From contig JAQSEB010000059.1 of the NCBI GenBank assembly GCA_030063045.1, positions 4,526,001 to 4,590,000 on the forward strand: a stretch of 64,000 bases of DNA, written 5' to 3'. A program made the position numbers and the translations under genes. Positions 1 to 11,232 of this stretch are shown here, piece after piece. The stretch's first letter is position 1. Every line of letters starts with the position of its first letter. Source of the stretch: Pratylenchus scribneri. Lineage: Eukaryota > Nematoda > Chromadorea > Rhabditida > Pratylenchidae. The notes beneath the pieces are model-generated. The model was not told where the DNA came from. It saw only the letters and a list, made by a program, of their open reading frames with translations, and searched no databases.

Positions 1-2
1 GA

Positions 3-110
3 GCTGGAACAGCAATTTGCCGAATTGAAGTTTTAGAACTTAGGCGTAGAAGGAAAGATGCAGAAATTGAACGACAACAATACATGTTTTTCTCTAAAAA
101 ATCAATTTAA
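3..110 (+). CDS. 3' end of an unidentified gene (partial)
   Basis: An open frame enters from the left edge and stops at TAA after 35 residues. It is rich in Arg, Lys, Glu and Gln (LELRRRRKDAEIERQQ), like a cytoplasmic basic tail, and ends in FFSKKSI. The two other forward frames stop early. I do not recognise the family. It could be the last exon of a gene lying mostly outside the window, or a chance open frame. Confidence 0.4.
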   Translation, partial: AGTAICRIEVLELRRRRKDAEIERQQYMFFSKKSI

Positions 111-240
111 ATAAAATGGCTCATGCATAAATGAATTGAAATGATTTAAATAAGCTATCCTAGCTTATATTTACATTAACCAGTCAATGTTTAATTTATT
201 TAGTGAGTAGAAAGGATCGATAAAAAAAAATTATTTATTA

Positions 241-1524
241 CCCCTCGTACACAATGGAGCGTTTTCCCGCCGCGGGTTGTAAAAAGTGTGTTCACAGTGA
301 AGCGGGAAAAATGGAGCGGGAAAACGCTCAGCGGGAAAACGCAACCCGCCAGCGGGTTTTGGTTGTGAACACTCTCCAGCGGGTTCCCGCCGCGGGTTCC
401 CGCAGCGGGAAAACGCAACACGCTCGGCGGGTGTTTCATTGTGAACACCTCATCGGATAAATCAGAGCGGGAAAACGCTCAGCGGGTTCCCGCAATCGAC
501 AAAAATCGCCCACCTGTTCACAGTGAAGCGTTTTCCCGCGGCGTTTTCCCGCTGCGGGAAAACGCAGCCAGGTCAAATTATTTGATTTTACCCGCAACCC
601 GCCGAGCGGGTTCCCCCCAAAAATACTAGGGTTCACTTTTTTAAAAATATTTTAAAAATATTTAAAAAATTTTTAACATTTTCAAATCGATCCTATCCTA
701 TGTAAAAAACTCAGCTCTTTTCAATGACATAAAAATTAATTTATTTGAAGCGAGAATAAATTTATTTATGATAGTGAAAGTTAAATATTTACAAATTTTC
801 ATTTGATCTTTTATTTTTTTATAAAAATTTCTAAAATATTATTTACAAATTGGTAATTAATCAACTTATTAACTATTTTTAGATTTTATATTTTTCTGGA
901 ATTTTTTAATCATTTTAATTCATTATAAAAAATATCATTAAAAAGAGGCGATCTTTCTTCATCGCATAAGCTACCTATAATAAATTTATTAATAAATTTT
1001 AAAATTTTTATATAAAACCCTATCTCCAAACCTAATATATTCCTTAAATAATTTCTTTCAGGTTGTAAAAATTTAATTTCTATATCATTCGAAAGAGTAA
1101 ATTTTTCTGTATCAGAAATGGGTTAATTTAAATTTTTCTTAAATTTTTAAAATTTTAAAATGATTTTTTAAAATTCTTTCACTGATATAACTTTCAAAAG
1201 GACCATTCATTCATTATTTTCCCGCAAACGCTCAGCGATTTTCCATTGTGAACACCAAAAATTGGAAAACGCTCAGCGGGTAACGCCGAGTTTCCATTGT
1301 GAACAGAACGGGTTTAGCGGGAAAACGCGGCGATTTTATTTTCTTTCGCGGGTTAAAAATCGGTGTTGCATTGTGAACAGCTTCACCTCTAGCGGGAAAA
1401 CGCGGCGATTTTATTTTCCCTCTGCGGGTTAAAAATCGGTGTTGCATTGTGAACAGGGCGGGTTTTGCGGGAACCCGCCGAGCGTTTTCCCGCCGCGTTT
1501 TCCCGCTGCATTGTGTACGAGGGG
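241..1524. mobile_element. PIF/Harbinger-like non-autonomous TIR element (MITE)
   Basis: The two ends carry the same 16-bp inverted repeat, CCCCTCGTACACAATG at 241-256 and its reverse complement at 1509-1524. The element is flanked by a 3-bp direct repeat TTA (238-240 and 1525-1527). A TTA/TAA target duplication is the hallmark of PIF/Harbinger elements. The arms (241-620 and about 1208-1524) are GC-rich and packed with GCGGGAAAACGC / GCGTTTTCCCGC motifs in both orientations; the middle is AT-rich. There is no transposase frame, so it is non-autonomous. Small ORFs over it are artefacts of the repeats. Confidence 0.8.
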
Positions 1525-1647
1525 TTACAACAGCAAGAAAAAACAACAAAAATTTATGGAAAAACAAATTTATTTATACAATAGCAAGGAAAAAAAACAA
1601 CAAATGGGGAAAAACAAACAAAATGGGGCACATTTTTATAGATAGGT

Positions 1648-2533
1648 TTATAGCGAAGGGTGGGATGTTTGAGATGTTGCCGGCTCCGCTGTACATTGCG
1701 TCTTCTTGCCTCGTTCTGATTGTGCTGTTGCCGGCTCCACAGTGAATTGCTTCTTCCTTGTGCCTCTTTCTGACTGTGCTGTTACCGGCTCCACAGTGAA
1801 TTTCCTTGTGCCTCGTTCTGACTGTGCTGTTGCCGGCTCGTTCTTCTTTCCTTGGCGTTGATCATCCACGATTTGGGCCGTGTCCACCGATCGTTCAGAA
1901 TCGTCCTTGTAAAAATGGGGTGTTAATTCAATTTGAAAAATCTTTAAAATGTTTTACCTCATCCTCCTCCGTGAAAACCGTTCCTGGCCGAATCCTTTCT
2001 TCGCCTTGGTCCTCCTGTTGCTTCTCGTTTTCATCCCATTGCGTCCTTCTGGTTATCTGTGAATTGAGTGACTTCGGTATCTTCTGCATTTGGCTTATCT
2101 CGGCGTCGGTTGAATCCAATGTCACATCTGAAAATGATCGGTGAAAGATTTAATGGTTAAAATTGTTTTCAAAACTCACTAATCGTCGATTTTTCGTCCG
2201 GTATCAATGGGAAATTTGTTGCAGGAGGCAGCGGCGGCTTCAATGGGATCCTCTTTTTCTTCTGGGCTCCTGGAGACAGTTTTGCTTGATCGATTTCCTC
2301 GGCAGTTTTTGGGTCCACTTCATCAGCTGCTGGTGTTGAAGCCTTCTTGTTTGACGACTTTGTTGCCTTCGCCGTTGGTTTCGGTTTTTTCTTCTGAAAT
2401 AGAAAATTATTGAAAAAACATTAAAAACAAATAAAAATACCTTGGTCGACTTGCAGCAAGAACACGTCCACAGAATGATCGTCACAGTTGAGAAAAAGGA
2501 AATGAGCCAGAAGATTGTCGATGGAAATAACAT
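1648..2533 (-). CDS. Single-pass membrane protein with C-terminal tandem repeats, function unknown
   Basis: Four exons fit in phase (2533-2441, 2393-2180, 2127-1958, 1905-1648) and give 244 residues. Residues 1-25 form a hydrophobic signal-anchor, followed by a Cys cluster (CSCCKSTK) and a Lys/Pro/Ala-rich stretch. The last exon holds about four degenerate copies of an 18-residue unit, EPATAQSERGTRKFTV, ending in SHPSL. The body is polar and probably disordered. Introns are 43-52 bp with GT-AG ends. I recognise no domain. The layout resembles the gene at 33258-34674 (hydrophobic start, Cys cluster, Lys run, disordered tail). Start choice rests on the hydrophobic N-terminus. Confidence 0.6.
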
Positions 2534-3968
2534 TTAGGAATTTGGATAGGACGGGAAGAATATGGCTGAACTTGAAATGAATATTTGGTTTGTTTTTTCT
2601 TTCTTCTTTTATATGATTTTCCAGGATCGTATTGATTTATTGATTGGAATTGGAAATATTCTGTATCGATTTTCATACAAGAAATTTTTAGTATAAAAGC
2701 CTTAATCATTTAGTCAGTCCGCACCCGGCATGTGACGAAAACGAACCAACCCATCCACCTGAATATGTGAAATAAAATGTTGGAATATGTTTTTTAAACT
2801 GCATTTTATTATAGACTATCAAGGTTAAAATTAAAAATAATTGATAAATGACTCGGCAATACTTTAGAAGTTAGATCTTAGATATATGCCTTGTAGTTTT
2901 AGTACATTTTTCTCTTCATTGCCCTTTTATATTGAATTAAATAATTCACTCAATTATTTTTCTCGTCTCCTCTTTAACTCGACCGCAAAAAAATTTACAA
3001 AAATTCCTAATTAAACATCCGCCGCCGGAATTGAATGGTCCTTTAATAGTTAAATGAAGAAAGCCTATTTTAAGCTGAAAGGGCGAACAAGTTAACTGTT
3101 AATATGTCATTCATTGCATTGCATTGAAGTGGATTTTGTCAAGGCATATTTTAATTAAATTTATTTTATATTTCTCTCGACGAATATATTGCCTTCAATT
3201 GTGTTATTTTTGCCCTTTCGATTCCGTCTTCCAACTTAATTTGGTCATTTTGCAAAAGCAACTAAAATTTTTGGATATTTTCTAATCATGTAATTATTCG
3301 ATGTCACATTTCCAATTACAAATAGCCTCTATTATTATATTTATTTTAAATTTAAACAAATAACCCACCATTTCCCCTGAGAGATTATTTTTTGACGTTA
3401 TCGGCTTTAAGCCAATAAAATTGGTACTGCTGCGGGAAAATTTCCACCCATTTCCCCTTCATTAAGTCGGTAAATCAAAAACAAATCCAACTAATAAAAA
3501 AGACATTGCTAGTCAATCAAAAGTGCCATTTTCAATACCTCGAGATTTCGACGTTTTTTGATTACGTATTGGGAGGAATGGATAATTAATTCAATTAATC
3601 CATTTCTGATTGTTCTTGCCAAATATGTTTTGTCCTCTCTATTGCCAGAGGATTTTTAGCAGCATCAGAAGGAGCTGCTGAAACCATTTCCGTTGATATT
3701 TTCAAAGTACAGCGTATTTTAAGGTTTACCTACAAAAACGCTTTCTCTGAAATTTTGACTGCAAAAGTTTTTGCAATCTAAAAATATCCAATCTCTTTCC
3801 TTTTAATTGCGTGCCCAACATTATTTTTATCAAATCAAAGGTGAATTCTATGCAAATTTGTATTTTCCTTGCAGCCAATTGGAAATTTGTATGCCACCAA
3901 TTCACTATTAAAAGCTGCTCCTTTCTAGGCCATATAAAATTTTCTCGAAAGCCAATTAACAGTCAAAT
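2534..3968. other. Intergenic AT-rich DNA, no gene seen
   Basis: No frame with coding character or convincing splice pairs was seen. The stretch separates a minus-strand gene on the left from a plus-strand gene on the right, so it should contain both promoters, but I could not pick out elements. Confidence 0.6.
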
Positions 3969-4566
3969 ATGTCCTCAATTCCATTTTTTCTTCTCCTCTT
4001 CTTCTGCTTCCATTCCACGATGATGGCCGTTTTCTACAGAAATATTCCCTTCCGGTTAAAATCAACGGACAATGAAGAAGAGCGAATAAATCGCGAAGGG
4101 GATTATGAAAGTATTGGCCAACTTTTGGATCAAATTGAAGGCAAATAAGGAAAAAAGATTGTAGAAAATGGAATTGAAATTTTACAGATGAAGCAATTCG
4201 TTTGGCTGCAGAAAGAAACACCGCATTCATTGAAGATTCTGAAGCGGAAGAATGGGCAATACCGAAAAGTAGGAGTGTCCGATTAATTCCACTTCGGAGT
4301 AGGTCAGAAAATGGGGGACAATTTAGTGCCCATCAACAGGATAAATCCTCGCCCTCAACTTCTTCTTCCCTAATTCATTCCCATTTTATGGCTTTACGAC
4401 CGGATTATGCGTTCAAGTCAGTTTGATTTGAAGCAATTAAAAATCAATTTTAATTTGCAGAAATGTGGCCAATCTTTTGCGAAATTTCTTTGACTCTCGC
4501 ATTGAACGCCACAGCAGAAGAATGGCTACGAAGAAAAGTGCAATGGGAAAAGGAAAATTGAAATGA
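3969..4566 (+). CDS. Small secreted basic protein, function unknown
   Basis: Three exons (3969-4140, 4188-4416, 4461-4566) give 168 residues. The first about 20 residues (MSSIPFFLLLFFCFHSTMMA) are a clear signal peptide. The mature part has no Cys pairs; it is Ser/Arg-rich in the middle and ends in a basic tail (RRMATKKSAMGKGKLK). Intron 1 needs a GC donor (AAG|GCAAAT), because no GT is available before an in-frame stop; intron 2 is GT-AG. A neuropeptide precursor or a small effector would be possible, but there is no repeated amidated motif, so I make no functional call. It converges on the Gly/Tyr-rich gene 90 bp away. Confidence 0.55.
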
Positions 4567-4656
4567 ATTAACAAAAATGTCCAAATTTATTGATGAATGA
4601 ATATTTATATTTGAATAAAAATAAAGGCAATTTGAATAACAATTAATATTTTTTTA

Positions 4657-5476
4657 TCATCCAACATTCACACCCAATCCACTGCCAACACCGACTCCAG
4701 TGCCAAGTGAGGGCAAACCCAAATTGAAACCCCAGCCAAGGCCCAAATTGAAGAGATTGCCGAAACCGCCGTATCCTCCCCATGGCATTCCGCCACCGTA
4801 TCCTCCACCCGGATAATAGGATGACGGGTAATAATATCCTCCTCCATATCCATTGCCATTACCGCCATAATTATTATAATAAGGGGAATAATAATATTGT
4901 TGTTGGTAGGGAGCATTAGAATATTCTCCGGGAGATTGATTGTAATAAAATGAAGTGGAAGGAAGATGGTAAGGCATGGAATAATCAGCGGAGGAAGATG
5001 ATTGACGGTGAACGGATTCTGAATGCCTGCGTGGAGAATGAAAATGAATATTCCTAGAGGCATTCCCCCTTTATGCATACTCATTTGAAGCAACTGCTCC
5101 ATTCAATGTTGCCATTCCTTTGCCGTCGGTCCCTTCATTAACTTCTTCTCTTTCTACATTTTGATTGCCGATTGAAGCATCCAAATTTTTCAATTTTTCC
5201 AAAATTCGTTCCCTTTCCGCCAAATATTGTGAATAACGACCATTCTCTTCAATGGATGCTTTCACTATTCAAAAGGCCTGAATTGAACAAAATTCATCGA
5301 AAACCTGGTTTCGGTGTTGTATTTTCTTTTCCTTGGTTAATTGGATTTAGTTGATCGTCGGTCGCAGAGGAAATTGTTGTTTGTATTTTGTCATCTTCCT
5401 CGGATTTAACCAAAATGGAATTGGTCAAAACAATATAGAAAATTATGAAGAAAAGATGACTTTCGGAAGAACGCAT
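4657..5476 (-). CDS. Secreted glycine/tyrosine-rich protein (cuticle- or eggshell-like)
   Basis: Three exons (5476-5305, 5264-5081, 5026-4657) join in phase to give 241 residues. The N-terminus is a signal peptide ending near LVKSEE, followed by an acidic/Thr-rich stretch and a short charged helix (YLAERERILEKLKNL). The last about 100 residues are low-complexity Gly/Tyr/Asn/Pro (for example YNNYGGNGNGYGGGYYYP) ending in GVGVGSGLGVNVG. Such Gly-Tyr-rich secreted proteins are common structural components of nematode cuticle or eggshell; that role is inferred from composition only. The first Met with a good signal peptide was chosen over an upstream in-frame Met at 5578. Confidence 0.6.
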
Positions 5477-6097
5477 TTTTAAAGGAGTAAGAGAAGATTT
5501 AATTGCAGCAAAAAAATACGATGGGCCAAATGGAGAAAAAGTGAATGGATTGGAAGAATGGGCCAACCACCCAAACAAGTTGTTTTGGAAATGAATTCCA
5601 ACAACAACAATTCACTATTTAGCCACAATTAAGGACTCAATTTTATGCCTTTTCCATATATTTTCCTGCTTTCTTATTTAAAATAAATGGACATTATTTT
5701 TTATTTCATTTTTTATTTCGAAAATTGATTGACGGTCTAATAAATAGAAATGAAGGAGAAGAAATACTGTACTGTATTAAATGATGATTCTAATACAAAA
5801 AAGAACTCTCACTGGATACAAAAATATGATCGAAGAGAGGGAAATATATCCAGAAAAAATGAATTATGAAAAAGTTCATTTTAAGGAGAAATGCAAGGCA
5901 ACAAACAAACAATAAAATGGAGGTTTAAAATGATTATTGATTATAATTGAATGAATAATGATTGATTGAATGAATGTTGATGAACTAAAATTAAATCACA
6001 AGTGCGGGGATAAGGAGATTTATTTTCAACATACTTTAATAGAATAGAATACCATCATAATGCAAGGAAATTAATTTGTTGATTTCATCCAAATTCT
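5477..6097. other. Intergenic, no gene seen
   Basis: AT-rich DNA between two minus-strand genes. It must contain the promoter of the Gly/Tyr-rich gene and the 3' UTR of the acyltransferase gene. Several ATGAATGAATG runs are present; nothing else stands out. Confidence 0.55.
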
Positions 6098-8828
6098 CTA
6101 ATTCTTTTTATCTTCGCCCTCTTTCTCCTCATTTTGGACATCCTCATTTTGTTCATTTTGCAATGCTTTTCCGTCAATTTGATTTTGCCCTTGAGGAAGA
6201 TCGTCTTGTCTTTTATTAGTGCCAGATTTTTTGATGATGGGTCGAAGAATGAAATGGAAAATGAATGGCCAAACAAGGAAATAAATGAAGTAACTGTAGA
6301 AGTACATTGCTTTCAGAGGCTGAAAATAATTAAATTAGATGGAATAGGAAAATAAATTAAAAATTACCACAATCCAAATTTCCTTTTTGACCAATCCAAA
6401 TGTGAGGAATGCAAATGCCATTGAAATATTTATGTTGATTCGGCCAAAAAGCCATGTGAATGGACGAATCCAACTGAATAAAAAATGAAATAAATAAATT
6501 CAATTATTTTTTACCATTTTGAGAGATATTCACGAACAATGGGCGGTCCCAATTTGATGAATAAATACATCTAAAATGAGAAGGATGAGGAATAAGTGAA
6601 TTAATAAAGGTAAAATCAACTTGTTCTTGGGCGACCATGCACATAAATTCAAAGGCAAAGAGGAGGAAATAGCCAAGATGGTATCCATGCCAAATTGCCA
6701 GGAAGAAAAGAGTGCCAAAATGACTGAGATATTTATTCCCCAACCATTTTAATCGTTTGAAAATGTGACTAAAAATAAAAAATAAAATTTAGAATTTGTG
6801 TTTTTAGCAAATCAGAATTTGTGTTTTTAGCAAATCAGAATTTGTGTTTTTAGCAAATCAGAATTTGTGTTTTTAGCAAATCAGAATTTGTGTTTTAGCA
6901 AATCAGAATTTGTGTTTTTAGCAAATCAGAATTTGTGTTTTTAGCAAATCAGAATTTGTGTTTTTAGCAAATCAGAATTTGTGTTTTTAGCAAATCAGAA
7001 TTTGTGTTTTTAGCAAATCAGAATTTGTGTTTTTAGCAAATCAGAATTTGTGTTTTTAGTAAATCAGAATTTGTGTTTTAGCAAATCAGAATTTGTGTTT
7101 TAGCAAATCAGAATTTGTGTTTTTAGCAAATCAGAATTTGTGTTTTTAGCAAATCAGAATTTGTGTTTTTAGCAAATCAGAATTTGTGTTTTTAGCAAAT
7201 CAGAATTTGTGTTTTTAGCAAATCAGAATTTGTGTTTTTAGCAAATCAGAATTTGTGTTTTTAGCAAATCAGAATTTGTGTTTTTAGCAAATCAGAATTT
7301 GTGTTTTTAGCAAATCAGAATTTGTGTTTTTAGCAAATCAGAATTTGTGTTTTTAGCAAATCAGAATTTGTGTTTTAGCAAATCAGAATTTGTGTTTTAG
7401 CAAATCAGAATTTGTGTTTTTAGCAAATCAGAATTTGTGTTTTAGCAAATCAGAATTTGTGTTTTTAGCAAATCAGAATTTGTGTTTTTAGCAAATCAGA
7501 ATTTGTTTTTCAAAAATTATTTCAAATATTTTACTTTTTTGCAAATGTATTTGTGCCACAGTTGAATGAATCAATCACAGATTGGAAATCGCTGCCCAAT
7601 TCAAATTTGATTATATGAATATCACGGACACCTGGAAATGGAATATATTTAATCAACAAAAAAATTTTTTTTGCTAACCATCCCATCGATCATTCCCATT
7701 CGAATCCGTTCCATTGTAAGCTAAACCGCAGAGAATGGCTGCACCTTCCTAAAAAGCGTTGAATTAAATATAATTTATTAGTAAAATTTACAGTCAAAAG
7801 CCAAGCAACACAATAACGATACATTGTGGCCCGAAACCAAATTGTATTCCAAATAACTTTCCAATGGAATGGAAGAGTCTAAAAAATAAATAAATTAGAA
7901 ATTGTTTTTAAGAAATTGAATACAAGAAATTCGGCAGAATTGAAGAAATCATCGGAGACCCAAAGTGTTCCCCATTGATGCATAACGGCAAAGAATACGC
8001 CGGCCACGAAACGTTGGATGCTGGCCATTATACTGGAATAGCGGAAATTTTTGTTGATTAAATTAATATTTGATTAACCTTGACTCCCTCACTTCATTCT
8101 TCCGTCCATCGAGGTATTCGCCACGAACAAATGATCGAAAACGGCTTAGTGGAAATTGAGGGCCAACCAATGTGCCGGAGAAAAACAATCCATATGCGGC
8201 AATTTCCAACAAGTCTGGTTTATCCATAATGGCCGTTTTTAATTGTCCTGGTTTCAGTTTTTCCTTAAATATTTAATTAACTGTATTAATTTGTTAATAA
8301 ATAAGTATACCGCAGCATTTGGCTGATGCCCATCGTAAACATCCATGACCAACCCAATGAACCGAAGTGTCATAATGCAAAATGGAGTCGTCCAAGTGAT
8401 GTCATATATGGACGATTCAGCGAACCAATAGCCGATGAGCAGATGACCCTTAATTTGTTGGGTTTATTATTGAATTAATTTAAAGTATAAACCAGAAATG
8501 CGATATGAGCAAGTGCAACAGAAAGTGGAGTTCCAGGAATTGTATTGATAATAATATATGCAATTCCGATGCTCAACAAACTGTGATATATGGCAAATCC
8601 TTAAATATAAATTGTTTTGAAAGAAAAAATAAAAAACAAACCACAATTGAATAGATAGATGAGTAAACCGGCGAAAACGAAGTAATAATGTTGCACTTCC
8701 TTGGGTTTATTGTAGAGGAATGTCCGATGTATGGCGGCCAATGGGTATCCAGCCAAAATTGACAGTAACAGTCGTAAAGCATCTTCACGAACATAAACAA
8801 ATTCAGCAAATGTTCCAACAATTCCCAT
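6098..8828 (-). CDS. mboa-6: MBOAT-family lysophospholipid acyltransferase (LPCAT3/MBOAT5-like)
   Basis: Twelve exons join in phase (8828-8642, 8599-8493, 8448-8311, 8263-8079, 8032-7924, 7878-7792, 7748-7679, 7631-7535, 6768-6621, 6570-6515, 6473-6368, 6319-6098) to 503 residues, close to the usual length of about 490. The protein is multi-spanning. The MBOAT signature FLAIWHGYHLGY places the presumed catalytic His at residue 354, and upstream blocks such as DVYDGHQPN and FSGTLVGPQF match MBOAT5. The enzyme would reacylate lysophosphatidylcholine and related lipids in the ER. The C-terminal tail is hydrophilic (Asn/Gln/Glu/Lys). Intron 8 is expanded by a minisatellite to about 770 bp. The first five exons are duplicated almost perfectly at 10299-11232. 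Family call is firm; the C. elegans orthologue name is from memory. Confidence 0.9.
6792..7507. repeat. 23-bp minisatellite inside an acyltransferase intron
   Basis: About 31 head-to-tail copies of GAATTTGTGTTTTTAGCAAATCA, nearly identical; a few are 22 bp because one T is missing. The array lies wholly in intron 8 of the MBOAT gene. On the plus strand each unit holds a TTTTTAG/C stretch that looks like a nematode splice acceptor, but the gene runs on the minus strand. Confidence 0.95.
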
Positions 8829-9067
8829 TATTCAATTCAAGATGAATGATTTAAACCTTTAATCAATCATTGTACAAATTATTATGATGATAAATATAAT
8901 GGATATTATAATGGACTTTATAGACCATTTTTAATGAAAATAAACAATTGATAATAAACAATTTATCATTTTTATTCTTTGAAAAAATACACGTAAAAAT
9001 AAATGTTATTACCCGCCGAATGAGCAAAAATGTAGAATAATTTATAGAAATGTATAAATTAAATTTC

Positions 9068-11229
9068 TTAATGATGATAAATCTTTTTCTGACAAATTTC
9101 TTTGACCATTCTTTCACGAAAATATGGAATGGATTTTTGGTCGAATGTGATTGGAGCACGACGGGATGCATATTCGGCGAAAAGACATGCAAAAGCACCA
9201 CAATCGCAGGTGTTTATTTGATGGGGAATATCCTTAACAAAAAAAGAATTATCATTCGAATTAAATCAAGGAAATTAATTTAATTTCCTACAAGTTAAAA
9301 GGCAGAATATTCTCAATTTAAAAAATCCAAAAAGATAAGGCAAACTCTCAAAAAATTGCATAATTTCTATGCTTTGCCTGGTCCCTTTGGGTCTAGTGGT
9401 TTGTTTTTGAAAAATGGTGGCATTTTTTACTTAAGTTTCATTTTAAATGTTGCATTTTTTAACCTTGCGACAGACAAAATTCCATCCAAATGTTTTAAAT
9501 TGTCGTTTCATTTTGTCCATCGATTCCTCAATTAAATATTCTCTAAAATTATTTTTAAATTTTAATATTATTTTGACTCTAAATATTACCTTAGAATATC
9601 CAAACATTTTTGATTTTCATTTAACATTGAATCATAATAATCAATTCGATGCAATTCAAAATCGATAATCTAATACTATTAAATTTTATTATTCTTTTTA
9701 ATTTCTTTTTTATTTCTTACCGCCATACACCAATGATTACCAAGATGAATTGGAACAATGAGTATTTGATATTCAAAAATATTCATTTTTCTTGTCCAAT
9801 GTTTCACTCCGCAAAAACCAAATTGTGATAATTTTGGATAGAAGAAAGTATTAAATGCATAAATCTAAAAATATTGGTTAGAGTAAATGAAAATAATATT
9901 TACTTTTGGCAGATTAGGTTTTTCTGAATTTCGTTTCACAATCAAATTGATGTAAAAATTAATAACTAAAAATGAATAAAACTCAAATAAAATTTAAAAA
10001 TACAAAAACAAACTTTCATCATTCAGCCATCCTGTACCGGAAAGAGCCAAAAGATCTTTTCTTGTGATATCAAATCCAAATTCATTAACCAAAATTTGAT
10101 TTTGTGATTCTTCTCCATTCCAAAATGACAAATCCGCTTGATAGTTCTTTTGTTGCTGATTTGCATCGATTTTCATTTTATAAATTTCATGTTTTCGGAT
10201 GATTGAGCAAATAAGCAAATTGAAAGAGAGTGGCCAAACCATGAAATAGATTAAACAACTGTAGAATGTATTCCAAAGAGCCTAAAAATAATAATGGAGA
10301 AATTGTTTATAAGAAATTGAATACAAGAAATTCGGCAGAATTGAAGAAATCATCAGAGACCCAAAGTGTTCCCCATTGATGCATAACGGCAAAGAATACG
10401 CCGGCCACGAAACGTTGGATGCTGGCCATTATACTGGAATAGCGGAAATTTTTGTTGATTAAATTAATATTTGATTAACCTTGACTCCCTCACTTCATTC
10501 TTCCGTCCATCGAGGTATTCGCCACGAACAAATGATCGAAAACGGCTTAGTGGAAATTGAGGGCCAACCAATGTGCCGGAGAAAAACAATCCATATGCGG
10601 CAATTTCCAACAAGTCTGGTTTATCCATAATGGCCGTTTTTAATTGTCCTGGTTTCAGTTTTTCCTTAAATATTTAATTAACTGTATTAATTTGTTAATA
10701 AATAAGTATACCGCAGCATTTGGCTGATGCCCATCGTAAACATCCATGACCAACCCAATGAACCGAAGTGTCATAATGCAAAATGGAGTCGTCCAAGTGA
10801 TGTCATATATGGACGATTCAGCGAACCAATAGCCGATGAGCAGATGACCCTTAATTTGTTGGGTTTATTATTGAATTAATTTAAAGTATAAACCAGAAAA
10901 GCGATATGAGCAAGTGCAACAGAAAGTGGAGTTCCAGGAATTGTATTGATAATAATATATGCAATTCCGATGCTCAACAAACTGTGATATATGGCAAATC
11001 CTTAAATATAAATTGTTTTGAAAGAAAAAATAAAAAACAAACCACAATTGAATAGATAGATGAGTAAACCGGCGAAAACGAAGTAATAATGTTGCACTTC
11101 CTTGGGTTTATTGTAGAGGAATGTCCGATGTATGGCGGCCAATGGGTATCCAGCCAAAATTGACAGTAACAGTCGTAAAGCATCTTCACGAACATAAACA
11201 AATTCAGCAAATGTTCCAACAATTCCCAT
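9068..11229 (-). CDS. Chimeric MBOAT N-half :: Ulp1/SENP SUMO-protease protein
   Basis: Eleven exons stay in phase to give 507 residues. Exons 1-5 (residues 1-242) copy the MBOAT gene. Exon 6 (10281-10014) starts with a diverged version of the last MBOAT membrane exon (YFMVWPL against YFLVWPF), then runs within the same exon into a C48 peptidase domain: WLNDE/IINFYINL, catalytic His396 (GNHWC), Asp413 (YYDSM), Gln458 (IPHQ), Cys464 (DCG). The His-Asp (17) and Gln-Cys (6) spacings equal those of human SENP1. Exons 7-11 are 9965-9904, 9864-9721, 9669-9590, 9542-9464, 9232-9068. The MBOAT middle with its catalytic His is absent, so acyltransferase activity is unlikely; a membrane-anchored deSUMOylase is inferred. 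The ATG is 240 bp downstream of nothing else; the stop lies 240 bp upstream of the intact MBOAT ATG. Alternatives: two genes, or an assembly error. Confidence 0.75.
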
Positions 11230-11232
11230 TAT
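10299..11232. repeat. 934-bp segmental duplication of MBOAT exons 1-5
   Basis: This stretch matches 7898-8831 at a constant offset of 2401 bp with three mismatches that I can see (intron 5, a TCC/TCT codon and a GCA/GCT codon). The match ends about 3 bp upstream of the start codon on one side and inside intron 5 on the other. Exons and introns are equally conserved, which indicates a very recent copy or gene conversion. Confidence 0.93.

Noticed and set aside
8573..8821. 82-codon frame over the MBOAT start (and its copy at 10974)
   Set aside because: Out of phase with the MBOAT exons; it reads through intron 1.
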